Below, one piece after another: positions 1 through 9,202 of a stretch of DNA of 31,898 bases. Where the stretch lies: positions 1-31,898 of the forward strand of contig JBELBV010000029.1 in assembly GCA_042095135.1 (NCBI GenBank), written 5' to 3'. Every line of letters begins with the position of its first letter. The stretch's first letter is position 1. Source of the DNA: UA16 sp042095135 (lineage in GTDB: Bacteria; Bacteroidota; Bacteroidia; Flavobacteriales_D; Sanyastnellaceae). The position numbers and the translations under genes are program-made. Below the pieces are notes generated by a model. It was not told the origin of the DNA. It saw only the letters and a program-made list of their open reading frames with translations, and did not search any database.

Positions 1-2
1 GT

Positions 3-419
3 ATTAAGCACTTCACGAGCGCGTTCGGTGAGCATGTCATCGCAGAAGAGGTGGAAGGGGCGTTGCAGGAAGCGCTCGAGGCTCACGGAGGCGCAGTGGC
101 GGAGTTCCATGTCGCGCCGGAGGTGAATCCTGTGGAAGGCCTGCCCTACCACGAGTGGTTGGTGGAGTTCACGGAAATGCCTCAGGACTTGAAGGCCTTT
201 GCCGCAACGGTCAATACCGGTGTGGTCGAACGGAACCCGTATTACAAGGATTTGATCACGGGGGGCATCTTACGACCAGCTGAGCTGACACAGGTTAAAC
301 GAGGCACGTTCAATGGTGCAATGGCCTCGTTGGGTAAATTGGGCGGACAAAACAAACCGCCGCGGCTCGCGAATGGACGCGATTTTGCCGCCGCACTCGA
401 AAAATCAAACAACGCGTGA
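3..419 (+). CDS. GH3 auxin-responsive-promoter family protein, C-terminal fragment
   Basis: The gene enters from the left edge, so only the last 138 residues are visible, in the frame starting at base 3. The fragment resembles the C-terminal domain of GH3-family acyl-adenylate-forming enzymes common in Bacteroidota. It has the segment ending in YHEWLVEF, then a VVERNPYYKDLI stretch, and a basic tail with QNKPPRLANGR. Plant GH3 proteins join amino acids to acyl acids; the substrate of the bacterial relatives is not established and cannot be read here. The stop codon overlaps the GTG start of the next gene (GTGA), which suggests translational coupling with the uridine kinase. The family call rests on these motifs only, because the adenylation core lies outside the window. 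Confidence 0.75.
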   Translation: MKHFTSAFGEHVIAEEVEGALQEALEAHGGAVAEFHVAPEVNPVEGLPYHEWLVEFTEMPQDLKAFAATVNTGVVERNPYYKDLITGGILRPAELTQVKRGTFNGAMASLGKLGGQNKPPRLANGRDFAAALEKSNNA

Positions 420-1015
420 AAATCTTGGCACTCATCGGCGGGAGCGGCTCTGGCAAGTCGACGATTCTGAACGGACTGCGGAAGCATTTTGGCGAACGCG
501 CGGCCGTGCTGTCGCTGGACAATTACTACCGCCCCATATCCGAATTGCCCGTTGATGAGAACGGGGAAACCAACTTTGATATGCCTGAGGTTATCAACGA
601 TGCCGACCTGGTGCGCGACATCGATGCGCTGCGTGCGGGCCGTCCAATTGCATTGGATACGTACACGTACAACAGGGACGTCATGCAGTCCGAAAAAATC
701 ACCATCGCCCCCGCCGAGTGGTTGGTGGTCGAAGGGCTGTTCGCTATGGCCTATCCTGCGATGGAAGAGCGGATTGATTTGCTTGGTTTTATCGATGCCC
801 CGGCTGAGGTTCGGCTTCAGCGTCGCATTGAACGCGACGGGGCAGAACGCGGTTATACCGAAGACGAAGTGCGCTACCAATGGCACAACCACGTACGTCC
901 GGCTGACATCGCTCACATTGAACCTTGGAAGGAAAAGGCGGATGTGGTGGTGGACAACACGGACTACTGGAAAGCGGGGCTGGAAGCGCTTATCGCAAAA
1001 ATGGAAGAAGCATAA
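416..1015 (+). CDS. udk: Uridine kinase
   Basis: This 199-residue P-loop kinase probably phosphorylates uridine and cytidine in pyrimidine salvage, in the cytoplasm. The Walker A motif GGSGSGKST lies at residues 8-16. It is followed by the LSLDNYYR segment typical of uridine kinase and phosphoribulokinase-like enzymes, then an ERDGAERGYT region that fits the lid and the RRIxRD motif. The start is GTG at 416, overlapping the upstream stop by four bases; no ATG lies close by. In many Bacteroidota udk is followed by a septum-formation-initiator gene (from memory), but here an ArsC-like gene follows after 10 bases. A related P-loop nucleoside kinase of different specificity cannot be excluded. 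Confidence 0.8.
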   Translation: MKILALIGGSGSGKSTILNGLRKHFGERAAVLSLDNYYRPISELPVDENGETNFDMPEVINDADLVRDIDALRAGRPIALDTYTYNRDVMQSEKITIAPAEWLVVEGLFAMAYPAMEERIDLLGFIDAPAEVRLQRRIERDGAERGYTEDEVRYQWHNHVRPADIAHIEPWKEKADVVVDNTDYWKAGLEALIAKMEEA

Positions 1016-1025
1016 ATGATTCGAT

Positions 1026-1382
1026 ATGAAAAAGGCATTTACCCTCCCAACGTGCAAGACGTGCGTGCGCATTTTTGACGACCTCCAACCGGAGCAAAAC
1101 GGATGCGCCGTAGTGGACATCAAGGCCGAAGGCATCGCCGCAGAGGACCTTGATAAAATGAAAGAACTGGCGGGTTCGTATGAGGCGCTTTTCTCGCGCC
1201 GCGCCATGAAATTCCGCTCCATGGGCTTGGCGGACAAGGCCTTGACAGAACAGGATTACCGCCAACTCATCCTCGAGGAATACACCTTCCTTAAGCGTCC
1301 GGTGTTTCTTTTTGACGACCAGGTGTGTGCAGGCTCGGCCAAGGCATCGGTTGAAGCGGCGCGCTCGGCCTTGCAGGGATAA
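1026..1382 (+). CDS. ArsC/Spx-family thioredoxin-fold protein
   Basis: This 118-residue protein has the layout of the ArsC/Spx/YffB family. The CxxC motif is at residues 10-13 (TCKTC context). A helical segment around YEALFSRRAMKFR follows, then the family-typical LKRPVFLF near the C terminus with a glycine shortly after. Family members are arsenate reductases or Spx-like redox regulators. Bacteroidota carry many copies with no proven arsenate activity, and no other ars gene is near, so the substrate stays open. It sits 10 bases after the uridine kinase and 3 bases before the EamA permease, so co-transcription is likely. Confidence 0.75.
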   Translation: MKKAFTLPTCKTCVRIFDDLQPEQNGCAVVDIKAEGIAAEDLDKMKELAGSYEALFSRRAMKFRSMGLADKALTEQDYRQLILEEYTFLKRPVFLFDDQVCAGSAKASVEAARSALQG

Positions 1383-1385
1383 GGG

Positions 1386-2306
1386 ATGCAGCGGATCCTC
1401 GCGCATTTGGCCTTGCTCGTTGTGGCGGTCATCTACGGATGCAATTACCTCGTTGCCAAGGGATTAATGCCTGATTTGGTAGGCCCCAGCGGGTTCATCG
1501 TTTTGCGCGTGCTGGGCGGGGGTGGACTCTTTTGGCTGGTGCGCGCGGTGATGCGTGCCCGAGGAACTTGGGAGTCCATCGAACGCAGCGACCTCCTCCG
1601 GCTTCTCGCATGCGGTGCCACCGGGGTGGCGGCCAACCAGCTGTTGTTTTTCAATGGTTTGAATGTGACCAGCCCGGTCAACGCTTCCATCATCATGACC
1701 ATCAATCCGGTGTTGGTGTTGGTCATTTCGGCGGTTCTGTTGGGCACCTCCATCACGGCCCGCAAGCTCCTCGGTATTTTCATTGGCGGCGGCGGTGCCG
1801 TGGCCTTGCTTATGCTGAGCGCGCAACAAGAGAGCCTCCATGCATCATGGCAAGGTGATTTGATGATCCTACTCAATGCAGCCAGCTATGGATTTTACTT
1901 GGTCTTGGTGAAGCCGCTCATGACGAAGTACAAGCCGCTGACCGTGATTGCTTGGGTGTTCGTTTTTGGCGCGCTGTTCGTGCTGCCCATTGGCTGGCAA
2001 CAGGCCGCGGCCATTGACTGGTCGGCTTTTGAAGCTTCGCACTGGCAAGGTGTCGCTTACGTGGTGATTGGCACCACGTTCATGGCCTACCTGCTCAACA
2101 TCTTCGCCTTGCGTCATGTGCAGCCGACGGTGGTCAGTATCTACATCTACCTGCAGCCGCTTCTCGCGACGGGCTTGTCGTGGTGGGTCAGCCAGCGCGG
2201 CGGAGCGGATTACACGGCCGATTTGAACGGATGGACCGCCCTGTGTGCGGTGGCGATTTTTGCAGGCGTAGCGCTGGTAAGCCTGCCTTCGCGGGCTCGC
2301 GCGTAG
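1386..2306 (+). CDS. EamA/DMT-family inner-membrane transporter
   Basis: This 306-residue, very hydrophobic protein has about ten predicted membrane helices in two repeats, the usual length and layout of EamA (drug/metabolite transporter) permeases. The first repeat begins with VVAVIYGCNYLVAKGL, and the second carries the typical VSIYIYLQPLLATGLSW stretch. Members export amino acids, metabolites or drugs; the substrate cannot be predicted. The ATG at 1386 follows the stop of the ArsC-like gene by three bases, so the two are probably in one transcript. Confidence 0.85.
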   Translation: MQRILAHLALLVVAVIYGCNYLVAKGLMPDLVGPSGFIVLRVLGGGGLFWLVRAVMRARGTWESIERSDLLRLLACGATGVAANQLLFFNGLNVTSPVNASIIMTINPVLVLVISAVLLGTSITARKLLGIFIGGGGAVALLMLSAQQESLHASWQGDLMILLNAASYGFYLVLVKPLMTKYKPLTVIAWVFVFGALFVLPIGWQQAAAIDWSAFEASHWQGVAYVVIGTTFMAYLLNIFALRHVQPTVVSIYIYLQPLLATGLSWWVSQRGGADYTADLNGWTALCAVAIFAGVALVSLPSRARA

Positions 2307-2346
2307 TGCGGTGCGAACTCCGCCAAAGAGTTTGTAATTTCATCGC

Positions 2347-2880
2347 ATGCCAATAGCCAAACCGTTCAACCTCACGGCCTGGATCGAGGAAAACCGTGAT
2401 TTGCTCAAGCCCCCTGTGGGCAACAAAAACCTCTACGTGGAAAGCGGGGACTACATCGTGATGATTGTGGCCGGCCCCAATGCCCGCAAGGACTATCACT
2501 ACAACGAGACCGAGGAGCTGTTCTATCAATTGGAGGGCCACATCACCGTGCGCATCCAAGAAGACGGCCAACCGGTGGACATGAAGCTGGGTCCTGGTGA
2601 CATGTACTTGCATCCGGCCAAGGTTCCGCACAGTCCGATGCGCGAGGCAGGGTCACTGGGATTGGTGATAGAATGCAAACGTTCGGGTACCGACGCCAAG
2701 GACGGGCTGCTTTGGTTTTGCGACCGATGCAACCACCCCCTGCATGAGACCTACTTTAAATTGGAGAACATTGAGAAGGATTTCCTCCCGCGCTTCCGTG
2801 AATTCTACGGAAGTGAGGACTTGCGCACCTGCAAAGGGTGTGGAGAGGTGATGGAGACCGACCCGCGGTTTGTGGATTGA
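2347..2880 (+). CDS. nbaC: 3-hydroxyanthranilate 3,4-dioxygenase
   Basis: This 177-residue cupin enzyme opens the ring of 3-hydroxyanthranilate to give 2-amino-3-carboxymuconate semialdehyde, in the kynurenine route to quinolinate/NAD or to tryptophan breakdown. The iron ligands fall exactly where the bacterial family has them: His51 and Glu57 in YHYNETEEL, and His95 in KVPHSP. The C-terminal rubredoxin-like metal site is complete, with Cys125/Cys128 and Cys162/Cys165. Length is normal for the bacterial form. It is known also as haaO. No other kynurenine-pathway gene is adjacent. A glutaryl-CoA dehydrogenase-like gene lies about 7.5 kb downstream and could act much later in tryptophan breakdown, but that link is inference. 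Confidence 0.95.
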   Translation: MPIAKPFNLTAWIEENRDLLKPPVGNKNLYVESGDYIVMIVAGPNARKDYHYNETEELFYQLEGHITVRIQEDGQPVDMKLGPGDMYLHPAKVPHSPMREAGSLGLVIECKRSGTDAKDGLLWFCDRCNHPLHETYFKLENIEKDFLPRFREFYGSEDLRTCKGCGEVMETDPRFVD

Positions 2881-2953
2881 GTGGCAAATTGCACGGCATG
2901 AGCAACCAATATGCTGGTCTGGGCGTTTTCAATCTGTACCAAATCCAGGCTCA

Positions 2954-5197
2954 ATGAAAAGCTACATTCAATCGGGACTTGCGGCGTTCATGCTGCTAGG
3001 AGCCTTTGTCGTGCAGGCACAGGAGTGCACCAATTTCCAGTTTTGGGTGATGAACCAAGCGGGTGAAAACTACCCGGAATTGAACATCAACTACCTGATT
3101 TCGAATGCCAACGGCATGCCGACGGCGGACGGTGTTTGGGAAGTGGGGGCGAACGGCATTGAGGCTGACTTTTGCCTCGCACCTGGCTGTTACAGTATCG
3201 CCATCAGCGGTGATGGAGTCAGTCCTGAAAGCGTAGCTGTGGACTTGTTCCAATCGGATTTTGTCCAAATGCTCGAACTCACTGCTGCCGACGAGGAAGG
3301 CGTTTGGGATGCAGCATTTTGCATCGAGCAGGGCTGGGAATACAATTGTCCGGAAGCCATTGATTATGCTGCTGGGGAAGGCTGCACCTGGGCCTTCGAG
3401 ATTGGCAGTTTCCAAGAAGGTGAGGAGGTCATGTGGAATTTTGGTGACGGCTCTGAGCCGATTTGGGGCGGCCATTTCATCGAATACGAATACGAAACCG
3501 CAGGCACGTATGAAGTGAGTGCGTTCTTCACGTCATTCGACTGTCCGATGGGCGTGGAATTGCAGACCGTTATTGAGGTGAGCGGTTGCGGTGAAACTGA
3601 GTGCGTACTCGAAATGGAGGTCAGCACAGAAGACGGTATGTGGTACACGTTCAGCATCCCCGAGGAATTGGCCAACAACGAAATCCAGTGGTACATCGAC
3701 GGCCAACCCATCGAAGGGGCAAACGGTACGAGCTTCGAGGCGGGATTTGATTTCAATCCATATTGGTCGGTGTGCGTCGCTGTCTACACGGAGGCGTGCC
3801 CAGACGGTATGGAGGCGTGCTATTCCAACTTGGAAGGGGGCTGTCCAGATGCCGGTATTTCAGTGGATTCAGAAGGGTGCCACTATGTGTTCAGCATTGG
3901 GAACGAGTCACCGGCCGAGGTGCAATGGTTCATTGACGGCGAATTCGTCGAATGGTCCGGAGGCGCATTCGATTGGACATTCGAGAGTGGCGGCTGGCAC
4001 GATATCATGGCGGTGTATTACTCCTCCACGTGCCCGGGTGAGACGTACGTTACGGAGGTGAATACCGATGGGTGTGGCGAAGACGATCCGTGCCCCTTGG
4101 ACTTGGTATGGAACGAGGTGGAGTGTAATCAGTTCTTTATCGAAGCCCTGAACCAACCGGAGGGTGCCACCCTTTACTGGACCCTTGACGGCGAGCCCTA
4201 CGATTATGGCGCGGCGGAAATGATTTTTACGTTTGATGAAGACGGGTGCCATGTGTTTGGTGTAGGCTACGAGACTCCCGACTGCCCGCAGGGAGCTTTC
4301 GCAGAGGTTGAGCTTTGCTCAGATTGCACGGGAATGGAGGACTGCGAAGTGGAATTGGATTACGTGGAGTTGTCCGAGGGCATTTACCTCTTTTCGGCCT
4401 ACACTTCTGACGGGGAGCTTTTCGGCGGAGAAATCGGTTGGTGGACCAACGGGATGAACGTCGGATCAGGCAATCCGTTTGCCTGGACGTGGGACGTGGA
4501 AGAGCCCCAAGGGGTGAACATGTGCATTGGTTATGGCAGCTGGGGAGATTGCGTGGGTGGAGAGGCCTGCATTGAATTGGAAACTTCAGGCATGGCATGC
4601 GAAGAAATTCAGCTCGTTTTGAACGGGTCCTGGACCGCTGATATCGACTGGGCGTTTGAACTTGGCTTTGAGGCGGTCATCGATGGATGGGAAATCGCTG
4701 GCTGGTCGTTCGAAGAGGAGTGGTCAGCCGAAGGGGAGATCTCGGATACACTGAATCTGTGCGTGCCACCGGCTTGCTTTGATGTCTTCTGGGGGTGGGA
4801 AGCTGCGAATGTTGACGTCGAAGCCTTGCTGATTTCGGTGCTCATCGCCGGCATGGACCCGGTGGCCTTGTTCGATTGGTTTGAGCCGTTCAACGCCAGC
4901 GGATTCGGTCTGCTCCCCGATTGCATTGAGACGGTAGCGACCCCTGAAATCCAGCGGGAGGAATTCACTGTATGGCCCAATCCGACGTCCCATGCGTTCC
5001 AATGGAAGGTGCCGGATGATGCGATGGGAGGCGAATGGACCGTGTACGCTGCGGATGGTCGCTTGGTTTACCGTGAACGAAATGCGGCTCAGGCAGGGAC
5101 ATGGAATGTGGCGGACTGGCCATGTGGTTTGTACCATGCCATTTTCGTGACAGAGGGCCAGCAACCGCTGCGCCAACCGCTGGTGGTTTTCCGATAA
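2954..5197 (+). CDS. Secreted PKD/Ig-like repeat protein with T9SS sorting domain
   Basis: This 747-residue protein is acidic and unusually rich in Trp and Cys. The ATG at 2954 gives a good signal peptide (MKSYIQSGLAAFMLLG, cut near AQA); an in-frame start at 2870 would overlap the dioxygenase gene and bury the signal. A PKD-type domain sits around residues 145-210 (WNFGDGSEP from Trp161). About four degenerate repeats follow, each with an aromatic-rich core ending in (D/N)G: QWYIDG, QWFIDG, YWTLDG and GWWTNG at about residues 245, 324, 408 and 495. Most are followed by a Cys pair. Residues 669-747 form a type A T9SS C-terminal sorting domain (WPNPTS near 674, then a GLYHAIF strand). It is probably exported by type IX secretion and attached to the surface. 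No enzymatic motif is visible, and the function is unknown. Confidence 0.85.
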   Translation: MKSYIQSGLAAFMLLGAFVVQAQECTNFQFWVMNQAGENYPELNINYLISNANGMPTADGVWEVGANGIEADFCLAPGCYSIAISGDGVSPESVAVDLFQSDFVQMLELTAADEEGVWDAAFCIEQGWEYNCPEAIDYAAGEGCTWAFEIGSFQEGEEVMWNFGDGSEPIWGGHFIEYEYETAGTYEVSAFFTSFDCPMGVELQTVIEVSGCGETECVLEMEVSTEDGMWYTFSIPEELANNEIQWYIDGQPIEGANGTSFEAGFDFNPYWSVCVAVYTEACPDGMEACYSNLEGGCPDAGISVDSEGCHYVFSIGNESPAEVQWFIDGEFVEWSGGAFDWTFESGGWHDIMAVYYSSTCPGETYVTEVNTDGCGEDDPCPLDLVWNEVECNQFFIEALNQPEGATLYWTLDGEPYDYGAAEMIFTFDEDGCHVFGVGYETPDCPQGAFAEVELCSDCTGMEDCEVELDYVELSEGIYLFSAYTSDGELFGGEIGWWTNGMNVGSGNPFAWTWDVEEPQGVNMCIGYGSWGDCVGGEACIELETSGMACEEIQLVLNGSWTADIDWAFELGFEAVIDGWEIAGWSFEEEWSAEGEISDTLNLCVPPACFDVFWGWEAANVDVEALLISVLIAGMDPVALFDWFEPFNASGFGLLPDCIETVATPEIQREEFTVWPNPTSHAFQWKVPDDAMGGEWTVYAADGRLVYRERNAAQAGTWNVADWPCGLYHAIFVTEGQQPLRQPLVVFR

Positions 5198-5314
5198 CCA
5201 GCCGTCACCGAACGTTTGATAAATCGATACGGCCGGCCCCAAATTCCACGCAGGCCAAGCCGGGTCCTACCTTAACTTCGTGCTGGCGGTTACACAACAC
5301 CCGCCAGTGTACAC

Positions 5315-8300
5315 ATGACGTATCAGAAATTGAACAACTGGACAGGTTGGGGCGTGTGGTTCTTGGCCACCATCGTCTATCTGTCGACCATTGAACCCAC
5401 GGCGAGTTTTTGGGACTGCGGCGAATTCATCGCCTCGGCATTCAAGCTCGAAGTCGGCCACCCTCCTGGGGCCCCCTTCTTCATGCTCCTCGCTCGTTTC
5501 CTGATGATTTTTGCTACGCCGGAGACAGCGGCGGTGTTTGCCAATTCGCTTTCTGCCCTCAGCAGCTCGTTCACCATCTTGTTCCTCTTCTGGAGCATAA
5601 CGCACTTGGCAAAAAAGATGATTGTGGACCCGACCGGTGAGGCGGCACCTGCGGAGCGCTGGGCCGTCATGGGCGCTGGGGCCGTTGGTGCCTTGGCTTA
5701 CACATTCAGCGACAGCTTTTGGTTCTCTGCTGTTGAGGGTGAGGTGTACGCCCTGTCCTCATTGTTTACGGCGCTCGTTTTCTGGGCGATTTTAAAGTGG
5801 GAAAATGTGGCCGATCAACCGGGTCACTTGCGCTGGATTCTCGTCATTGCGTATTTGATGGGGCTGTCCATTGGAGTTCACCTGTTGAATTTGCTGGCCA
5901 TCCCAGCCATTGCCTTGGTGTACTATTTCAAGAAGTACGAGTTTTCGTGGAAGGGGTTGGGAATAACGACGCTGATTGCGGTGGCCTTATTGGGTTTTGT
6001 CCAAGAAGGGATGATCAAAGGTGTGATTAATCTTGCGGCGAAATTTGAGCTGTTTTTCGTGAACGAAATGGGCTTCGGCTTCAACACGGGTGTGCTCGCT
6101 TATGCTCTCTTTTTGATCGCTTTCCTGGCGGCTGCAGTTTGGTGGACGCACAAGAAAGGCTGGTGGGCTGCGAATACCTTCGTACTCGGAATGACGCTCG
6201 TCTTGATTGGGTATTCGACGTTCGCGGTCATCGTCATTCGAAGTGCTGCCAATCCGCCTATGGATGAAAACAACCCAGAGGATTTGTTTGCCTTGCTGGC
6301 CTACCTGAACCGTGAACAATATGGTTCTCGGCCTTTGGCGACGGGTGAGTACTGGGGTTCGCCGGTGGATAAAGACAAGCCCTACGAGGACGGCTCACCC
6401 TCTTATGTCAAGAGCTACAGCATCATTGAAGACAAGGGCCGGGACGTCCGGGTGAAGTCATTCCGAACGTTGGGAGGCGCTTTGGCGTGGATGGAGGAGA
6501 ACGGGACCAAGCGCATGCGCATCGAAGAGGAGTACGTGGACAGTGGGGAAAAGCGTGGCAGCGTGGCCAATTACGACAATCGATTCACGATGCTGTTCCC
6601 GCGCATGTGGAGTGGCCAGCCCAATCACAAGCAAGCGTACAAGCAGTGGAGCAATTACAAAGGGTTCAACGAACAAGTGGGCTTTACAAGCCCTTTGACC
6701 GACGGCGCAATGGGGCTTGCCGCTTTTGAGCAGCACATTGCAACTGCTTATCTGAGCGCAGGTATGACCAAAGCAGAGCTAACTCGGTCCATGAACGCGT
6801 TGTTTCGGTCATACAATCGTCGTTTCGAAGAGACCTTTGAGGTGGCTTCGGCAAATGAAATTTTGGTGCGAGATCCTGAATCGGGCCGACAACAACGTGC
6901 ACCATTGGATTCTGACGCCATGGTCGAAACATTGGCTCAATACATTGCCGCAGACTTGGAGGCTGGACTGACCCGTGGAAAGTCCTATGTTCAACGCATG
7001 GAGGCTCAGCGCAATCAAATTGAGAACGAAATACGCTTGGCGACGCGCCGAGCCAACCAGACCGGTTCTGCAGACGATGTTCGGCAGGTTCGACAGCTGG
7101 AGGGAATGCTCGATCGACTGGAAGCGGAGTTGAAGCCCAGCATGTCCGAGAACTTGCGGTACTTCAAGGACTATCAAATGGGCTGGATGTACTTCCGCTA
7201 CTTCCTCTGGAATTTTGCAGGTCGCCAAAACGATACGCAAGGCCATGGAGATTTTATGGATGGCAATTGGCTCAGCGGCGTCAAGGCCATCGATGCGGAG
7301 CGACTGGGTAATCAAGACACCTTGACGGGCCAACAGCTTGAGAACAAAGGCTACAACCGATTTTACTACTTGCCGTTGATTTTGGGTTTGATCGGGTTGT
7401 TATTCCATGCATTTCGAGACCCGAAACAATTTCTTGTGGTCACGGCGTTGTTCGTCTTGACAGGAGTGGCTATTGTTGTTTACCTCAACCAATACCCTTT
7501 CCAACCCCGTGAACGCGATTACGCTTTCGTTGGCTCGTTTTACGCGTTTGCCATTTGGATTGGTTTAGGGGCTTTTGCATTGTTTGATTGGTCGCGCAGA
7601 GCGGATGCGAAAGACGCAGCGAAGGCCTTGGGAACATCCGCCTTGGTTACGATTGTCTTGTTTGGATTGGAGACAGCTACAGGAGGGAACCATGCGATGA
7701 GCTGGACGGTTGGATTCATTGTATTCATTTCGGCTCTTTTGGTTGGCTTGGCTCTGCTGTTCCAGCGCTTGTCCTTGCAAGAACCGTTGCGCGCGCAGGT
7801 GTTGGTGTTGCTCACACTGACTGTTCCTGCGCTCATGGCGAGCGAAGGATGGGATGACCACAGCCGCGCTAAGAGAAGAACGGGGGTGGATTTCGCCAAG
7901 AACTACCTCGATAGTCTAGAGCCAAATGCCATTTTGTTCACCAATGGAGACAACGACACCTTCCCGTTGTGGTACGTGCAAGAAGTGGAGGGCTACCGCA
8001 CGGATGTACGGATCTGTAACCTGAGCTTGCTCAATACCGATTGGTACATCGATCAAATGAAGCGACAGGCGTATGAAAGCGCACCGCTTCCCATTAAAAT
8101 GGATGAAGAGAAGTACCGCCAAGGGACGCGGGACTTGGTCATTCTGGATCCACCCCGCAACCCTGCTGCTCCCTATGTTGATCTGAGTGAAGCCCTGAAC
8201 GTGGCCTTGGACGATGAGAAGAAGCGGCAGTACGCAGGAGGGAAAAAGTTCAATTACTTCCCATCGAATAGCTTCCGCATTGCTGTGGATAGTGCAGCAG

Positions 8301-9202
8301 TAGCGATACACGGCGTTTTATCGGAAGAAGAGATGCCCAATCTTCTCGATGCGATTGAGTTCACCTTGAGTGGAAGCAACGGCAGCCCAAAGAGTTACAT
8401 CTTGAAGAACCAGTTGGCTGTGCTCGATATGGTTGCGAATAACCAATGGGAACGGCCCATCTACTTTGCTGTAACGACCGGTCCGGATAGTTACATGGGT
8501 TTGCAAGAGTATTTCCGGTTGGAAGGACTGGCGTACCGATTGGTGCCCATCCGGTATCCGAAGAGTGCCAATCCGAATGCATTTGGAGGCGTCGCAACCG
8601 ATCGCATGTATACCAATGTCATGAACAAGTGGTCATGGGGTGGAATGGACAACATCGAAGACGGCATCTACATGGATGAAAACAACCGCCGCATGGTGAC
8701 CAATTTCCGTTTGCAGATGTCCATTTTGGCGGAGGAATTGCTGGAGGAAGAAGACGCGAACCGAGCATTGGACATTTGCGATGAAATGCTCACACGCATG
8801 CCTGAGCAAAACGTGCCGTTGAGTCGCGTGCTCATGACCGTACAAGGAGTATTGATGGAGCTGTCCGTTTCCGATTCTCTGCCGGGCAGAAAGGTCTATG
8901 ACTTATCACCGGAGCGAAGAGCTCGAGCACAAGAGCTGGGCAAGCAGGTTACGCGCGATCTGTTTGAAATTCAAACAGATGCGTTGAAGTTCTACTATTC
9001 CCTCGAAGTCAATCGCTTCCAGGCGGTCACACAGGAGCGGCGCATTGCGAAGCAGGTGGCTGATGTCATGGTGCAGACGGCTGAGTTGTACATGCCAGAC
9101 GATGCCTTGGGGAGTGAGTTGAATGCTGAATTGGAAGCATTGGAGGCCATGATTGCCGAGGCTGAGATGCGCATGGCAAACCTCGGTTCGTTCGAATTCT
9201 GA
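5315..9202 (+). CDS. DUF2723 (GT-C-like) polytopic membrane protein
   Basis: This 1295-residue protein has many membrane helices in two blocks and a soluble C-terminal region. The N-terminal signature is complete: IEPT at residues 26-29, FWDCGEF at 32-38 and HPPGAP from 49. Later come WNFAGRQND, PRERDYAFVGSFY and NGDNDTFPLW (from residue 877), all typical of DUF2723 proteins of Bacteroidota. The family is related to eukaryotic TMEM260 protein O-mannosyltransferases and is thought to use lipid-linked sugar donors. Acidic residues of the first loop (Asp34, Glu37) are likely catalytic by analogy with GT-C enzymes. The section between residues about 452 and 606 is an extra helical, coiled-coil-rich stretch. 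The stop overlaps the purN start by one base. The exact acceptor is unknown. Confidence 0.9.
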   Translation: MTYQKLNNWTGWGVWFLATIVYLSTIEPTASFWDCGEFIASAFKLEVGHPPGAPFFMLLARFLMIFATPETAAVFANSLSALSSSFTILFLFWSITHLAKKMIVDPTGEAAPAERWAVMGAGAVGALAYTFSDSFWFSAVEGEVYALSSLFTALVFWAILKWENVADQPGHLRWILVIAYLMGLSIGVHLLNLLAIPAIALVYYFKKYEFSWKGLGITTLIAVALLGFVQEGMIKGVINLAAKFELFFVNEMGFGFNTGVLAYALFLIAFLAAAVWWTHKKGWWAANTFVLGMTLVLIGYSTFAVIVIRSAANPPMDENNPEDLFALLAYLNREQYGSRPLATGEYWGSPVDKDKPYEDGSPSYVKSYSIIEDKGRDVRVKSFRTLGGALAWMEENGTKRMRIEEEYVDSGEKRGSVANYDNRFTMLFPRMWSGQPNHKQAYKQWSNYKGFNEQVGFTSPLTDGAMGLAAFEQHIATAYLSAGMTKAELTRSMNALFRSYNRRFEETFEVASANEILVRDPESGRQQRAPLDSDAMVETLAQYIAADLEAGLTRGKSYVQRMEAQRNQIENEIRLATRRANQTGSADDVRQVRQLEGMLDRLEAELKPSMSENLRYFKDYQMGWMYFRYFLWNFAGRQNDTQGHGDFMDGNWLSGVKAIDAERLGNQDTLTGQQLENKGYNRFYYLPLILGLIGLLFHAFRDPKQFLVVTALFVLTGVAIVVYLNQYPFQPRERDYAFVGSFYAFAIWIGLGAFALFDWSRRADAKDAAKALGTSALVTIVLFGLETATGGNHAMSWTVGFIVFISALLVGLALLFQRLSLQEPLRAQVLVLLTLTVPALMASEGWDDHSRAKRRTGVDFAKNYLDSLEPNAILFTNGDNDTFPLWYVQEVEGYRTDVRICNLSLLNTDWYIDQMKRQAYESAPLPIKMDEEKYRQGTRDLVILDPPRNPAAPYVDLSEALNVALDDEKKRQYAGGKKFNYFPSNSFRIAVDSAAVAIHGVLSEEEMPNLLDAIEFTLSGSNGSPKSYILKNQLAVLDMVANNQWERPIYFAVTTGPDSYMGLQEYFRLEGLAYRLVPIRYPKSANPNAFGGVATDRMYTNVMNKWSWGGMDNIEDGIYMDENNRRMVTNFRLQMSILAEELLEEEDANRALDICDEMLTRMPEQNVPLSRVLMTVQGVLMELSVSDSLPGRKVYDLSPERRARAQELGKQVTRDLFEIQTDALKFYYSLEVNRFQAVTQERRIAKQVADVMVQTAELYMPDDALGSELNAELEALEAMIAEAEMRMANLGSFEF

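Noticed and set aside
242..1237. 331-residue open frame on the minus strand
   Set aside because: It lies antisense to the uridine kinase and ArsC-like genes, has no recognisable motif, and its composition is that of a mirrored GC-rich coding frame.
2870..2953. Upstream in-frame extension of the sorting-domain protein
   Set aside because: It overlaps the end of the dioxygenase gene and would put 28 non-signal residues before a good signal peptide.
4724..5242. 172-residue minus-strand frame over the end of the sorting-domain protein
   Set aside because: The plus-strand protein has an intact T9SS C-terminal domain here; the antisense frame shows no motif or signal.
5198..5314. Promoter in the gap before the DUF2723 gene
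   Set aside because: A TTTG at 5215-5218 exists, but no TAnnTTTG-like element follows at the right distance.
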